Below, in pieces: positions 44,681 through 52,164 of a DNA stretch of 64,000 bases. Within the stretch, counting starts at the first letter, position 1. Every line of letters starts with the position of its first letter. The translations under genes and the position numbers were made by a program. The stretch is taken from the NCBI GenBank assembly GCA_019636375.1, contig JAHBXS010000001.1, forward strand, positions 620,001 through 684,000, written 5' to 3'. A model generated the notes under the pieces. It was not told the DNA's origin. It ran no database searches and was given only the letters and a program-made list of their open reading frames with translations. The DNA comes from Pirellulaceae bacterium (GTDB lineage Bacteria; Planctomycetota; Planctomycetia; Pirellulales; Pirellulaceae).

Positions 44681-45005
44681 TTGGTAATTGCAAAACATTC
44701 CGTCTCCAGTTATTCCGTCAAAAAACATGGCGACGTAGTTACCAGAGCGACCATTGAATCCCAATATCGGGCATTGATGACAACCTCGCAATAATAGAAG
44801 ACGCCTGCTGAAAGACTTCGCCAAATCGCCAATTATACGATTTAGTTATTTTTGCGGCATCGTCACGGGTTCACAGTTTTTCATGTTGTATTTTTATTGA
44901 CATTGATATCGACAGGGGATAGACTCGTTTGCGAAAGCTGGCGTTTTTGTGGCGATTTTTGAGTCGTGGCAATTACTGAGGATCAAATTTTGAGGGGGTC
45001 CAACA
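44681..45005. other. Intergenic gap with the promoter of the repeat protein gene
   Basis: About 325 bp without a gene. The only feature I can support is the candidate promoter at 44897-44925; no terminator is seen after the sulfatase gene. Confidence 0.45.
44897..44925 (+). promoter_or_regulatory. Candidate sigma-70 promoter of the repeat protein gene
   Basis: A perfect -35 box TTGACA (44897-44902), a 17-bp spacer and TAGACT (44920-44925, four of six matches to TATAAT) lie about 80 bp before the ATG at 45006. The spacing is ideal, and a GAGGGGG ribosome site follows just before the start. Confidence 0.6.
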
Positions 45006-45599
45006 ATGTTTCGAAACGTTCTACCTTTAGCTTGTAGTTTCAACCTTTTTTTCTTGACGATAGCGGTAATGGGTCAAGGGCCGCAGATGGGAGCACGAGG
45101 CCAAGCGATGGGAAATCAAGGTCGTGCTTTTGGTCAACAAATGGCGGCACAAGGCCAAGCGATGGGAAATCAAGGCCGCGCTTTCGGTCAACAGATGGCC
45201 GGGCAAGGTCAGGCAATGGGCAATCAAGGCCGCGCTTTCGGTCAACAGATGGCGGCGCAAGGTCAGGCAATGGGCAATCGCGGGCGAGCAATGGGCGGAC
45301 GAGGTTTCGACCCGGACGACCGCATGGAGCGAATTCTCGAACAGCAGCAAGACTTGCTTGAGCGACAGCGTGAACTGCAACAGGAAATGCTTGAGCGGCA
45401 ACTGGAATTACAGCAGGAAATGCTCGAGCGGCAACGCGAACAAGCACAAGAGGCGGCAGAGCGACGACACGAAATGCTTGAACGGCAACGCGAGCAGGCT
45501 CAAGAAGCCGCCGAACGACAACGCGATCGTAAACAAGAAGTGCTTGAGCGGCAACGCGAGCGGGCTCAAGAGGCGGCCGAACGTCGCCGAGACGATTAG
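45006..45599 (+). CDS. Exported low-complexity protein: Gly/Gln/Met repeats plus coiled coil
   Basis: The 197-residue product has a signal peptide (about residues 1-23). Residues 32-98 are an 18-residue unit (Gly-Gln-Ala-Met-Gly-Asn-Gln-Gly-Arg-Ala-Phe-Gly-Gln-Gln-Met-Ala-Ala-Gln) repeated nearly four times. After a short Gly/Asp linker, residues 108-197 are an almost purely Gln/Glu/Arg helix in which Leu-Glu-Arg-Gln recurs at intervals of 11, 18 and 22 residues, fitting a mixed hendecad/heptad coiled coil. It has no catalytic motif. It may be an envelope or extracellular structural protein. It converges on the PepSY gene. I know no named family for it. Confidence 0.65.
   Translation: MFRNVLPLACSFNLFFLTIAVMGQGPQMGARGQAMGNQGRAFGQQMAAQGQAMGNQGRAFGQQMAGQGQAMGNQGRAFGQQMAAQGQAMGNRGRAMGGRGFDPDDRMERILEQQQDLLERQRELQQEMLERQLELQQEMLERQREQAQEAAERRHEMLERQREQAQEAAERQRDRKQEVLERQRERAQEAAERRRDD
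45099..45297 (+). repeat. 54-bp in-frame tandem repeats
   Basis: Units begin at 45099, 45153, 45207 and 45261, each 54 bp, the last incomplete. They code for the 18-residue Gly/Gln/Met unit. Units differ at only a few positions, so copy number may vary between strains. Confidence 0.9.
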
Positions 45600-45643
45600 A
45601 GCAACCGATCAATCGACTATTGTTTTTGGACGCAATTTTACTT

Positions 45644-46711
45644 TCAGCCGTGGACGAGTTGCCAGTGCATGCCAATGGCTAACCACGTAGCCGTTGCGGC
45701 ACTCAAAATCAAAATGAGCCAACCGATTCGACGGGTACGTTTGATCTGCCACCACATCACCAGTCCTGACAATCCCCAAAAAACCATCGAGACGAACATG
45801 ACGTCAACAGCGACTGCCCAAAACCAACGAGAATTTTTCTCATTGGGGTAGCCGTGGGCCATGTGTAGACGCAGCAGTAGATTGCGCCAACTCATGTCTC
45901 TAGGGTTCGTGCCAATCACAAAGAGATCACCAGAAATGGATAGCAATTTCGACTCGGTTTGCGACAGCGTGCCAGATTGCAAAGCATTATCCGGTGCCAC
46001 TCCTGGAATTCTGGCACGGGCGATCGTTGGAACAAATCGCAATTGCTTCGATTGACCATTGACCTCAGCTTCAAATTCGAGGTTGGGCATGCGGCGGATT
46101 TGTAGCTTGTCAGCGGGCAGTTCCAACTCCGACAGCAGATCAGAAAACGCCAACTGCCAATCAAATTCGCCGTCAGTATTCAAATTGAGTTTCATTCCGC
46201 CGTCGGCGAGTGTTGGAAAGTCTGGTTTTGGAATGTTTATTTTTGCCACCCGCCGCACATATCCTGTTCCGTTAGTCGGATCAAGGTTGATGGTCGTGGT
46301 GAAATTGTCGTCGTCAACAACCCCCACGACAGTACCAGTCCAACGCGAGCCCCCTAGCTGTTCGATTTCTTCCCTTGATGGATCATTCGCATCGAGGTTG
46401 GGTGACTCCGAAGCTGCGACAACCAGCCTATTTGCCAGTTCCTTCGCATCCGGCATGACTTGTTTTTGAAGTTCGTTTAGTTCGAAGTGGGTTACCGTGG
46501 TTCGCTGGTCGGTCAACCAATTGGGATGGTTGAACAGCATCGCGGTAAAACCATAGAGCAAAACCCAGGGGAGCATGAACAACCCTGAAAACAAGTGGAT
46601 GCGGCGAATCCACATTTGGATCGCCGCAGTCCACCGCTTTGTCTTTGGTTTTATCGTCGGTTTCGGCTTATTTTCGTTCGATTCTACTAGCTTATTGACA
46701 AATTGGTTCAT
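45644..46711 (-). CDS. PepSY-associated transmembrane protein
   Basis: The 355-residue protein has a basic N-terminus, a first membrane helix near residues 38-60 (Ile-His-Leu-Phe-Ser-Gly-Leu-Phe-Met-Leu-Pro-Trp), a soluble loop of about 200 residues, then two helices at the C-terminus (about 290-315 and 330-350). This layout matches the PepSY-associated membrane family, often called iron-regulated membrane proteins and often found with siderophore uptake genes. Function is likely tied to metal reduction or uptake but not proven. It starts 6 bp after the PEP-CTERM gene stop, so the two probably share one transcript. Confidence 0.72.
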   Translation of the reverse strand: MNQFVNKLVESNENKPKPTIKPKTKRWTAAIQMWIRRIHLFSGLFMLPWVLLYGFTAMLFNHPNWLTDQRTTVTHFELNELQKQVMPDAKELANRLVVAASESPNLDANDPSREEIEQLGGSRWTGTVVGVVDDDNFTTTINLDPTNGTGYVRRVAKINIPKPDFPTLADGGMKLNLNTDGEFDWQLAFSDLLSELELPADKLQIRRMPNLEFEAEVNGQSKQLRFVPTIARARIPGVAPDNALQSGTLSQTESKLLSISGDLFVIGTNPRDMSWRNLLLRLHMAHGYPNEKNSRWFWAVAVDVMFVSMVFWGLSGLVMWWQIKRTRRIGWLILILSAATATWLAIGMHWQLVHG

Positions 46712-46717
46712 ACAAAA

Positions 46718-47440
46718 CTAGTCCGCAAGAATCGATTTTCGCCTGATTGCACCGCAAATACAAACTGCCAAAATCACCAAAACCCCGCTTGATGGTTCTG
46801 GTATTGCCTGGATATTTTGCGGATTGGCACTGTTGAGGTAGCTGACCTTGGCCGCAGCCAACACATGATGCTGGCTCCCGGTGGGTGCCGCCAAGGTGGC
46901 GGTGTAATCGGCTTGAGCGGCGATTCCTTGCCAGGCCGCCCAATACAGCTCGGACATAAAACCACCGACGTTGACTTGGCCAAACGAATAGAACTCGTCT
47001 GGCGCGATCCCGTTCAGCAAGAACTGATTCGAGTTGTATGTTCCATTGGCGACTAATTGAATCGCGACGCTCGTGAATGGCAGACTATCTTGCAAATTTT
47101 CCAATTCGAACGTCCAAACCGGGGTGCTGAACAACGAATACAGGTTGCTGGTAGAGGTGATCACCCCACCCGGCGTCACCGAGAGTTGCGCTGAACCAAC
47201 GCCCGTTGAAAACTGATCGGGGACGTGTGGGCCTGGATACGTCCCGCTGAAAACGTCCCATCCAAATTCGCCGTTGGTTGAATTCGCAATTGTCTGCAGA
47301 TGGATAATGTCAGCATTTGCGGAACCAGCAAATGCGACAGAGAGCGTGACGCAAATCGCCATAGCAGAGAAGAAATGGCATACAAGTTGAAATCGAGATT
47401 TACTAGCTTGCAGACGACGAACAAAAAACAAAACCGACAT
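46718..47440 (-). CDS. Small PEP-CTERM surface protein
   Basis: The start at 47440 is preceded by a full AGGAGG site and gives 240 residues; the longer frame to 47638 runs through the palindrome and promoter region. It has a signal peptide (about residues 15-42), a beta-rich central domain with Gly-Tyr/Phe turns, and a PEP-CTERM tail (Ile-Pro-Glu-Pro-Ser-Ser, hydrophobic helix, Arg-Arg-Lys). The central domain is not recognised. Pairing with a PepSY membrane protein in one operon, behind a Fur-like palindrome, suggests a surface protein made under metal limitation, which is inference. Confidence 0.7.
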   Translation of the reverse strand: MSVLFFVRRLQASKSRFQLVCHFFSAMAICVTLSVAFAGSANADIIHLQTIANSTNGEFGWDVFSGTYPGPHVPDQFSTGVGSAQLSVTPGGVITSTSNLYSLFSTPVWTFELENLQDSLPFTSVAIQLVANGTYNSNQFLLNGIAPDEFYSFGQVNVGGFMSELYWAAWQGIAAQADYTATLAAPTGSQHHVLAAAKVSYLNSANPQNIQAIPEPSSGVLVILAVCICGAIRRKSILAD

Positions 47441-47617
47441 GAGTTGCCTCCTAAAAGAGAGCCAAATGAACAGAAAAATCCGCCTTGAAACGACGAATTG
47501 ACAATATTCTGCTTGGCTGGCTAGAAGGCGATGAGACGAACTGATAACGCGGTTCGTTTTGGATTTGCCTTGATTGGCTTGCTGAGCATTCGCAGGGCAA
47601 TTACATCCACTGCACGT

Positions 47618-47636
47618 GTTGAGACTGAATCTCAAC
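47618..47636 (-). promoter_or_regulatory. Fur-like operator palindrome
   Basis: GTTGAGACTGAATCTCAAC has perfect 7-bp arms around CTGAA and can be read as a 7-1-7 Fur-type box (TGAGACT-G-AATCTCA). It lies exactly where transcription from the candidate promoter at 47644-47671 would begin, a normal place for a repressor site. Confidence 0.5.
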
Positions 47637-47643
47637 AAGTTCG

Positions 47644-47671
47644 ATTATTGCGGGATTTTAGGGGGCGTCAA
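47644..47671 (-). promoter_or_regulatory. Candidate promoter of the PEP-CTERM/PepSY operon
   Basis: On the minus strand, TTGACG (47666-47671) and AATAAT (47644-47649) are separated by 16 bp; each box matches its sigma-70 consensus at five of six positions. The expected start of transcription, near 47637, falls at the edge of the palindrome at 47618-47636. The leader to the ATG at 47440 would be about 195 nt. Confidence 0.55.
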
Positions 47672-47776
47672 GTGGAGCGATAGAAATTTAAGAGAAAAAA
47701 ATCTGAGTACGCTATTTTGAAACATGCGTTTTCGAGTTTTCAAAATGCAATCAAACCAATCGCAAACACGCACTCC

Positions 47777-47805
47777 TTGAATTGCAAATCAATTGCATGT
47801 ACATT
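47777..47805 (+). promoter_or_regulatory. Candidate promoter of the CobW pair with Zur/Fur-like operator in the spacer
   Basis: TTGAAT (47777-47782), a 17-bp spacer and TACATT (47800-47805) form a moderate sigma-70 promoter upstream of the CobW genes. The spacer is filled by the palindrome TGCAAATCAATTGCA (47783-47797), again readable as a 7-1-7 Fur-family box. Binding there would block polymerase. The leader to the ATG at 47973 would be about 160 nt and includes the GC-rich hairpins at 47876-47919. Confidence 0.5.
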
Positions 47806-47875
47806 TGAGGTGTGTTTTTGGAAACAGGCCCGTATTGAGAATGGTCGTGCCGGAACTTGGGGGGCGGTTGCGTCA

Positions 47876-47919
47876 GCCTGGCGCCAGGCAGACCTACCGT
47901 AGGCGCTGCTGGCCGCAGC
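47876..47919 (+). repeat. Three adjacent GC-rich palindromes in the CobW leader
   Basis: GCCTGGCGCCAGGC (47876-47889, a perfect 14-bp palindrome), then CCTACCGTAGG, then CGCTGC-TGGCC-GCAGCG follow one another. The cluster is far more GC-rich than its surroundings. It could be a structured mRNA leader or a dispersed repeat. It lacks the conserved boxes I would expect of a cobalamin riboswitch. Confidence 0.55.
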
Positions 47920-47972
47920 GGCGGGACCCGAATAACAAACCGATCGCTAAATAGTTATTTTTGGAACAACGA

Positions 47973-49208
47973 ATGCCAATGGACAATACAACGAACCAAA
48001 AAAAATTGCCTGTCACCGTCCTGTCTGGGTTTCTAGGTGCAGGGAAGACGACGTTGCTCAATCACGTCCTCGCCAATCGCGACGAGCGGCGGGTCGCGGT
48101 GATTGTCAACGACATGAGCGAAATCAATGTTGATGCCAAACTGATCAAAGACGGTCCGGCTCAACTCAGCCGTGTCGATGAACAATTGGTCGAATTTAGT
48201 AACGGCTGTATCTGCTGCACGCTCCGCGAAGATTTGCTGATCGAGGTCGCACGACTGGCTCGCGAAGGTCGCTTCGACTATCTGCTAATCGAATCGACTG
48301 GCATTTCCGAACCGCTGCCGGTGGCCGAGACGTTTACGTTTGTCGATGACCAAGGACAAACGCTGTCGGATTTGGCTCGGCTCGATACGCTGGTCACACT
48401 TGTTGACGCCGTTAATTTCGATGTCGATTTTCAATCAATGCAAAATTTGGTCGAGCGAGGCATTGGGCTCAGCGAAGAAGATGACCGCGAGGTGGTCCAT
48501 TTGCTGGTCGATCAAATCGAATTTGCCAACGTGCTGGTGATCAGCAAATGCGATCTGGTCAGCGAAGAGCGCGTGGCGGCCCTCGAAGCCATGTTGCGGC
48601 TCGTCAATCCTAGGGCACGATTAATGCGGGCCAACCACGGACAAATCTCACTGGACAGCATTTTCGACACACACTTGTTCAGCGAAGAATGGGCTCAATC
48701 GCACCAACAATGGTTGATGGTCCCACGCGGCGAAGAACAATCGGAAACCGAAGAGTACGGTTTCGGCAGTATGGTGTACTCGGCTCGTCGCCCATTTCAT
48801 GCAGGGCGTTTGATGGAGCTGGTCGAGGGAGACAACTTCGATGGCGTGGTTCGGTCAAAAGGGCTAGTTTGGCTGGCGTCGCGGAACGACCTTGCTGGCC
48901 AGTGGTCCCAGGCAGGAAACGTTTTTACGCTCAATCCGGCGGGCACTTGGGCTGCGGCGACTCCAGAAGAAGACTGGCCAGATGACGACACGTTTGCTGC
49001 GGAAATCGAAAAGGTCTGGGAAGAGCCCTACGGAGACCGCCGCACGGAACTGGTTCTGATTGGGCAGTACCTAGACCGGGATCGTCTAACCCGTTTTCTC
49101 GACGAATGCTTGCTGACGGACGAAGAATACGAAGCCGGTCCCGCCGTCTGGGACGCTTTCGAAGACCCGTTCGGCGAGTGGGAATTGGATGAACAAGTGG
49201 CCGAATGA
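47973..49208 (+). CDS. CobW/COG0523-family metal-binding GTPase, first copy
   Basis: The 411-residue product has the G3E GTPase core: Walker A Gly-Phe-Leu-Gly-Ala-Gly-Lys-Thr-Thr, the metal-binding Gly-Cys-Ile-Cys-Cys motif, Glu-Ser-Thr-Gly-Ile-Ser-Glu-Pro, and Ser-Lys-Cys-Asp in place of the usual Asn-Lys-x-Asp. The C-terminal CobW domain has Arg-Ser-Lys-Gly-Leu-Val-Trp-Leu-Ala and Trp-Ser-Gln-Ala-Gly. Such proteins are metallochaperones, several of them for zinc under Zur control. The start could be 47973, 47979 or the TTG at 47961; no site is decisive. It overlaps the second copy by 4 bp. Confidence 0.88.
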   Translation: MPMDNTTNQKKLPVTVLSGFLGAGKTTLLNHVLANRDERRVAVIVNDMSEINVDAKLIKDGPAQLSRVDEQLVEFSNGCICCTLREDLLIEVARLAREGRFDYLLIESTGISEPLPVAETFTFVDDQGQTLSDLARLDTLVTLVDAVNFDVDFQSMQNLVERGIGLSEEDDREVVHLLVDQIEFANVLVISKCDLVSEERVAALEAMLRLVNPRARLMRANHGQISLDSIFDTHLFSEEWAQSHQQWLMVPRGEEQSETEEYGFGSMVYSARRPFHAGRLMELVEGDNFDGVVRSKGLVWLASRNDLAGQWSQAGNVFTLNPAGTWAAATPEEDWPDDDTFAAEIEKVWEEPYGDRRTELVLIGQYLDRDRLTRFLDECLLTDEEYEAGPAVWDAFEDPFGEWELDEQVAE

Positions 49209-50497
49209 AACGCAAACTACCCGTCACAGTGCTATCTGGTTTTCTTGGAGCGGGAAAAACGACGTTGCTCAATCACGTTCTCTGCAATCGACAAGGGATG
49301 CGAGTGGCGGTGATCGTCAACGATATGAGCGAGGTGAATATCGACTCCCAATTGATTGCCGAGGGAGACGCCGCACTCAGCCGCACGGAAGAGAAACTGG
49401 TCGAAATGACTAACGGTTGTATCTGCTGTACGTTGCGAGAAGATTTGGTTGTGGAGGTGGCGCGGCTGGCAAATGAAGGCCGCTTTGACTATCTGCTGAT
49501 CGAATCGACAGGAATCTCGGAACCGGCTCCAGTGGCCGATACCTTTACGTTTGCCGTCGGTGGCGAAGCAACGCCGGATCAAGAAGCATCAAACGGCGAA
49601 CAGACCGTACCTGGCGAAGAAACAGCACTCAGCGATTTGGCCGAACTCGACACGATGGTCACCGTGATCGATTGCCGAAATTTTTTGGAGGACTTGCAGA
49701 TCGGCAAAGACCTGCACAGCGTCGGTCAAGCGGCCACCAAAGACGACATTCGCACGGTGGCCGATTTGCTGATCGATCAAGTTGAATTTGCCAATGTGAT
49801 TGTCCTCAACAAAACCGACCTTGTTTCAGACGAGGAGGTCGAGCGAGTCAGGGGGTTCGTCGAACAACTCAATCCGTATGCTTTGAAGTTGACCAGCGAA
49901 TTCGGCCGGGTGCCGTTGGAAAAAGTGCTAGGGACCGGGCGATTCGATTTCGAAAAGGCCAAACTCAGCAAGGGTTGGCAATTGACATTGCGTGGCGAAG
50001 GGGCCAGTGAAGTCGAGGAGTACGGCATCAGTAATTTCGTCTATCGCGCTCGGCGGCCATTCCATCCACAGCGGTTTTACGAGCGGCTGTATCAATCCTG
50101 GGACGGCGTGCTTCGTTCAAAGGGCTTTTTCTGGCTGGCCACGCGATTGGACAAAGTGGGCATTTGGTCCCAAGCGGGTCGGATCGCGCGGTTAAACGTT
50201 GGCGGCACCTGGTGGGCGGCTGTGCCGCAAGACCAATGGCCCGACGATCCCGCGTTCCGGGCCGCGTTGGAAAAACGCTGGGACGATCAAGTCGGCGATT
50301 GTCGGCAAGAACTCGTCTTCATCGGCATCGGCATGGATGAATTGTCTTTGTACGACTCGTTGCAGGCCTGTTTGTTGACCGACGAGGAACTAGCACTGGG
50401 ACCTCTTGGCTGGCAGGACTATGCCGACTCGTTTCCCACTTGGGAGAGTGAGCCTAAAAGGCAGGAACCTCAAGACGTCTTTCGAGAGAACGACTAA
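49205..50497 (+). CDS. CobW/COG0523-family metal-binding GTPase, second copy
   Basis: A 430-residue paralogue of the preceding gene, alike along most of its length. It has Walker A, Gly-Cys-Ile-Cys-Cys and a normal Asn-Lys-Thr-Asp guanine-specificity motif. It differs by an acidic insert of about 20 residues after Phe-Thr-Phe-Ala (near residue 120) and by a long acidic C-terminal tail. The C-terminal domain reads [11 protein letters not shown] and Trp-Ser-Gln-Ala-Gly, close to the Zur-regulated subgroup. The ATGA overlap with the first copy implies coupled translation and perhaps a heteromeric chaperone. Confidence 0.9.
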   Translation: MKRKLPVTVLSGFLGAGKTTLLNHVLCNRQGMRVAVIVNDMSEVNIDSQLIAEGDAALSRTEEKLVEMTNGCICCTLREDLVVEVARLANEGRFDYLLIESTGISEPAPVADTFTFAVGGEATPDQEASNGEQTVPGEETALSDLAELDTMVTVIDCRNFLEDLQIGKDLHSVGQAATKDDIRTVADLLIDQVEFANVIVLNKTDLVSDEEVERVRGFVEQLNPYALKLTSEFGRVPLEKVLGTGRFDFEKAKLSKGWQLTLRGEGASEVEEYGISNFVYRARRPFHPQRFYERLYQSWDGVLRSKGFFWLATRLDKVGIWSQAGRIARLNVGGTWWAAVPQDQWPDDPAFRAALEKRWDDQVGDCRQELVFIGIGMDELSLYDSLQACLLTDEELALGPLGWQDYADSFPTWESEPKRQEPQDVFREND

Positions 50498-51420
50498 TGA
50501 ATTTATTTCACCAGTTTCTCGCTCTAATTTTGTTGATGTCGTCGGCTTTTGATATCAATGCACTTCAAGTGAATGACCTGTCTCCAGATACTAAAATAGA
50601 GGTTATGTTCAACCACTTGTAAGTCGTGGTGAACGAAGACACGTTTCAAGTCATGCGTGACCATCCTTATTTTCAAGACGAGTTCGCTGCCGTCGATAGC
50701 GGGTTTCCCAAGTTCGCTGCGGTGAATGAAGAGACACAATCGCTCTATTTTCGTGGCGAGAGGACTTACCTTGAAATATTTGGCCCAAAAAACAAGTTTA
50801 ACGAGCCGGTGGGCAAAGTGGGGATCGGATTCAGCGTCGAGAAGGTCGGCGGGCTGGATTGGGTCGAAAAACAACTCAAGCTGCAAACGGATGTCAAATT
50901 TGAACGAATCTTGCGTCGCTGGGATTTTGAAACCGAGACACCGGTCAACTGGTATCACGCCGTCTATCGCGATTTCCCCGCCGACAGCAAGATCGTCTGG
51001 TGGTTCAGCGAGTACCACTCTGACTTTTTTCCATCTTTGTTTCCCCATCGAGTTTTTGATCAACCGGATATTTCGCGACAGACTTTTCTCGTTGAACGAT
51101 TCGATTCGAAGAGGGAGCTAATCAACTTGCTTGGTTGTGCGTTGGTGATGGAGGCTGAGTCGGCGTTAGTAATGGCAGGAGACTTGACCCGTGCCGGTTT
51201 TGAACGGCAAATACGAGATGATGGCGGAGTTGATTTGGTCGGCTGCGATTTTTTCGTTTCTCTCGTTCCGGCAGACTCAACGATTCCAGTCGGTTTAATG
51301 TCGATTAAGTTTGAACGTCAGACAAAACTTGATGAACCTGTGAGAATTGGATTTCTCGAACACTTGACGGTGCGTCGAAACTCGCCAAAACATGGTTGGA
51401 TTGATTTGACACCACGGTAA
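50497..51420 (+). pseudogene. DUF5829-like gene interrupted by an in-frame stop
   Basis: Read as one frame of 308 codons, the gene starts at 50497 (ATG overlapping the CobW stop) with a signal peptide of about 20 residues, then reaches TAA at 50620-50622, then continues in the same frame to 51420 for another 265 codons. Around the stop the frame reads Phe-Asn-His-Leu-[stop]-Val-Val-Val-Asn-Glu-Asp-Thr, where the family has a Tyr or another aromatic residue. The later part has Leu-Tyr-Phe-Arg-Gly-Glu-Arg-Thr-Tyr-Leu-Glu-Ile-Phe-Gly, typical of the family. Function is unknown. A GTG at 50626 could start a shortened product without the signal peptide. Confidence 0.7.
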
Positions 51421-51447
51421 GAATAGAAAAGCGGGCCCCTTCATCCT

Positions 51448-51475
51448 TTGAGATTGAGTGGCCGGAGTTTATAAT
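51448..51475 (+). promoter_or_regulatory. Candidate promoter of the Fur-family regulator gene
   Basis: TTGAGA (51448-51453), a 16-bp spacer and a perfect TATAAT (51470-51475) lie about 130 bp before the gene. The palindrome AGTGA-CTGT-TCACT at 51494-51507 lies just downstream of the expected start of transcription and could be an operator. Confidence 0.6.
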
Positions 51476-51603
51476 TGGGGCGTCGCCGGTTTCAGTGACT
51501 GTTCACTCGTGGCATTGAATTCTGTTTTGACGGAAGAAATTCCAAGCGTCAGGAATGTCGAACCGACAATCATATTTTGACGTTTTTTTCGAGGGCCTTT
51601 GCA

Positions 51604-52044
51604 ATGCACAAAGACAACAAAGAATTGGATGAAATCAAGGACTCGCTTCGTTCATGTGGATTGCGGGCGACACCGGCTCGAATCGCCCTTTTGCAGTTCA
51701 TGCGAAAGAATCGCATGCCGCTAACCCATGCGGATGTAGCTAAGGAGTTGTCGTACTTGGGAATCGATGCGGCTACAGTTTTTCGCAATCTGAATTCTTT
51801 GGCAGAAGCAGGACTTCTCCGCAAAATCGAGATCGGCGATCATGTGTGGCGGTTTGAAGTGATCAACTCCAGCGAAGGAGAGTCGGGCGAACACCCCCAC
51901 TTTTTGTGCGTCGATTGTGGTTCGATCACATGCCTTGACGAGGTCAAACTAACAGCCGGAAGCCACCGAGCAACAGCGTCTGTCGGCGTTGTTACCGAGA
52001 TCATGATCCGCGGGCATTGTAACGACTGTAACGAAGGTGCCTGA
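51604..52044 (+). CDS. Fur-family metalloregulator (Fur/Zur/PerR type)
   Basis: The 146-residue protein has the winged-helix N-terminus of the family (Leu-Arg-Ala-Thr-Pro-Ala-Arg, then Asp-Ala-Ala-Thr-Val-Phe-Arg-Asn-Leu) and a C-terminal metal domain with His-Pro-His-Phe-Leu-Cys-Val-Asp-Cys (Cys102, Cys105) and a second CxxC pair (Cys139, Cys142) that would hold the structural zinc. The start at 51604 follows a GAGGG site; the ORF start at 51577 has none. Nearness to two CobW genes favours Zur, but iron or peroxide sensing cannot be excluded by sequence. It probably binds the palindromes at 47.6 and 47.8 kb. Confidence 0.85.
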   Translation: MHKDNKELDEIKDSLRSCGLRATPARIALLQFMRKNRMPLTHADVAKELSYLGIDAATVFRNLNSLAEAGLLRKIEIGDHVWRFEVINSSEGESGEHPHFLCVDCGSITCLDEVKLTAGSHRATASVGVVTEIMIRGHCNDCNEGA

Positions 52045-52164
52045 TTCCATTGCGTTGGATAGGTTAAATGCCCATTACGTTTCGTATGTTTTCGTCAGGT
52101 TGCAAGTGAACCTTAGAGTCAGAGATTTTTTAAAGGCAAAGTTTGTTCGAGCGATATTTTCCAA

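Noticed and set aside
45040-45675. 211-codon minus-strand frame over the repeat protein gene
   Set aside because: Its repeats are the complement of the 54-bp units. The plus-strand frame has the promoter, ribosome site and signal peptide.
47860-47940. Possible cobalamin riboswitch before the CobW genes
   Set aside because: The region has hairpins but I cannot find the conserved B12-box pattern or the usual long layout.
50620-50622. TAA read as an amino acid (recoding)
   Set aside because: One stop in one gene is far more easily explained by mutation or error. Every other gene in the window uses TAA as a normal stop where it occurs.
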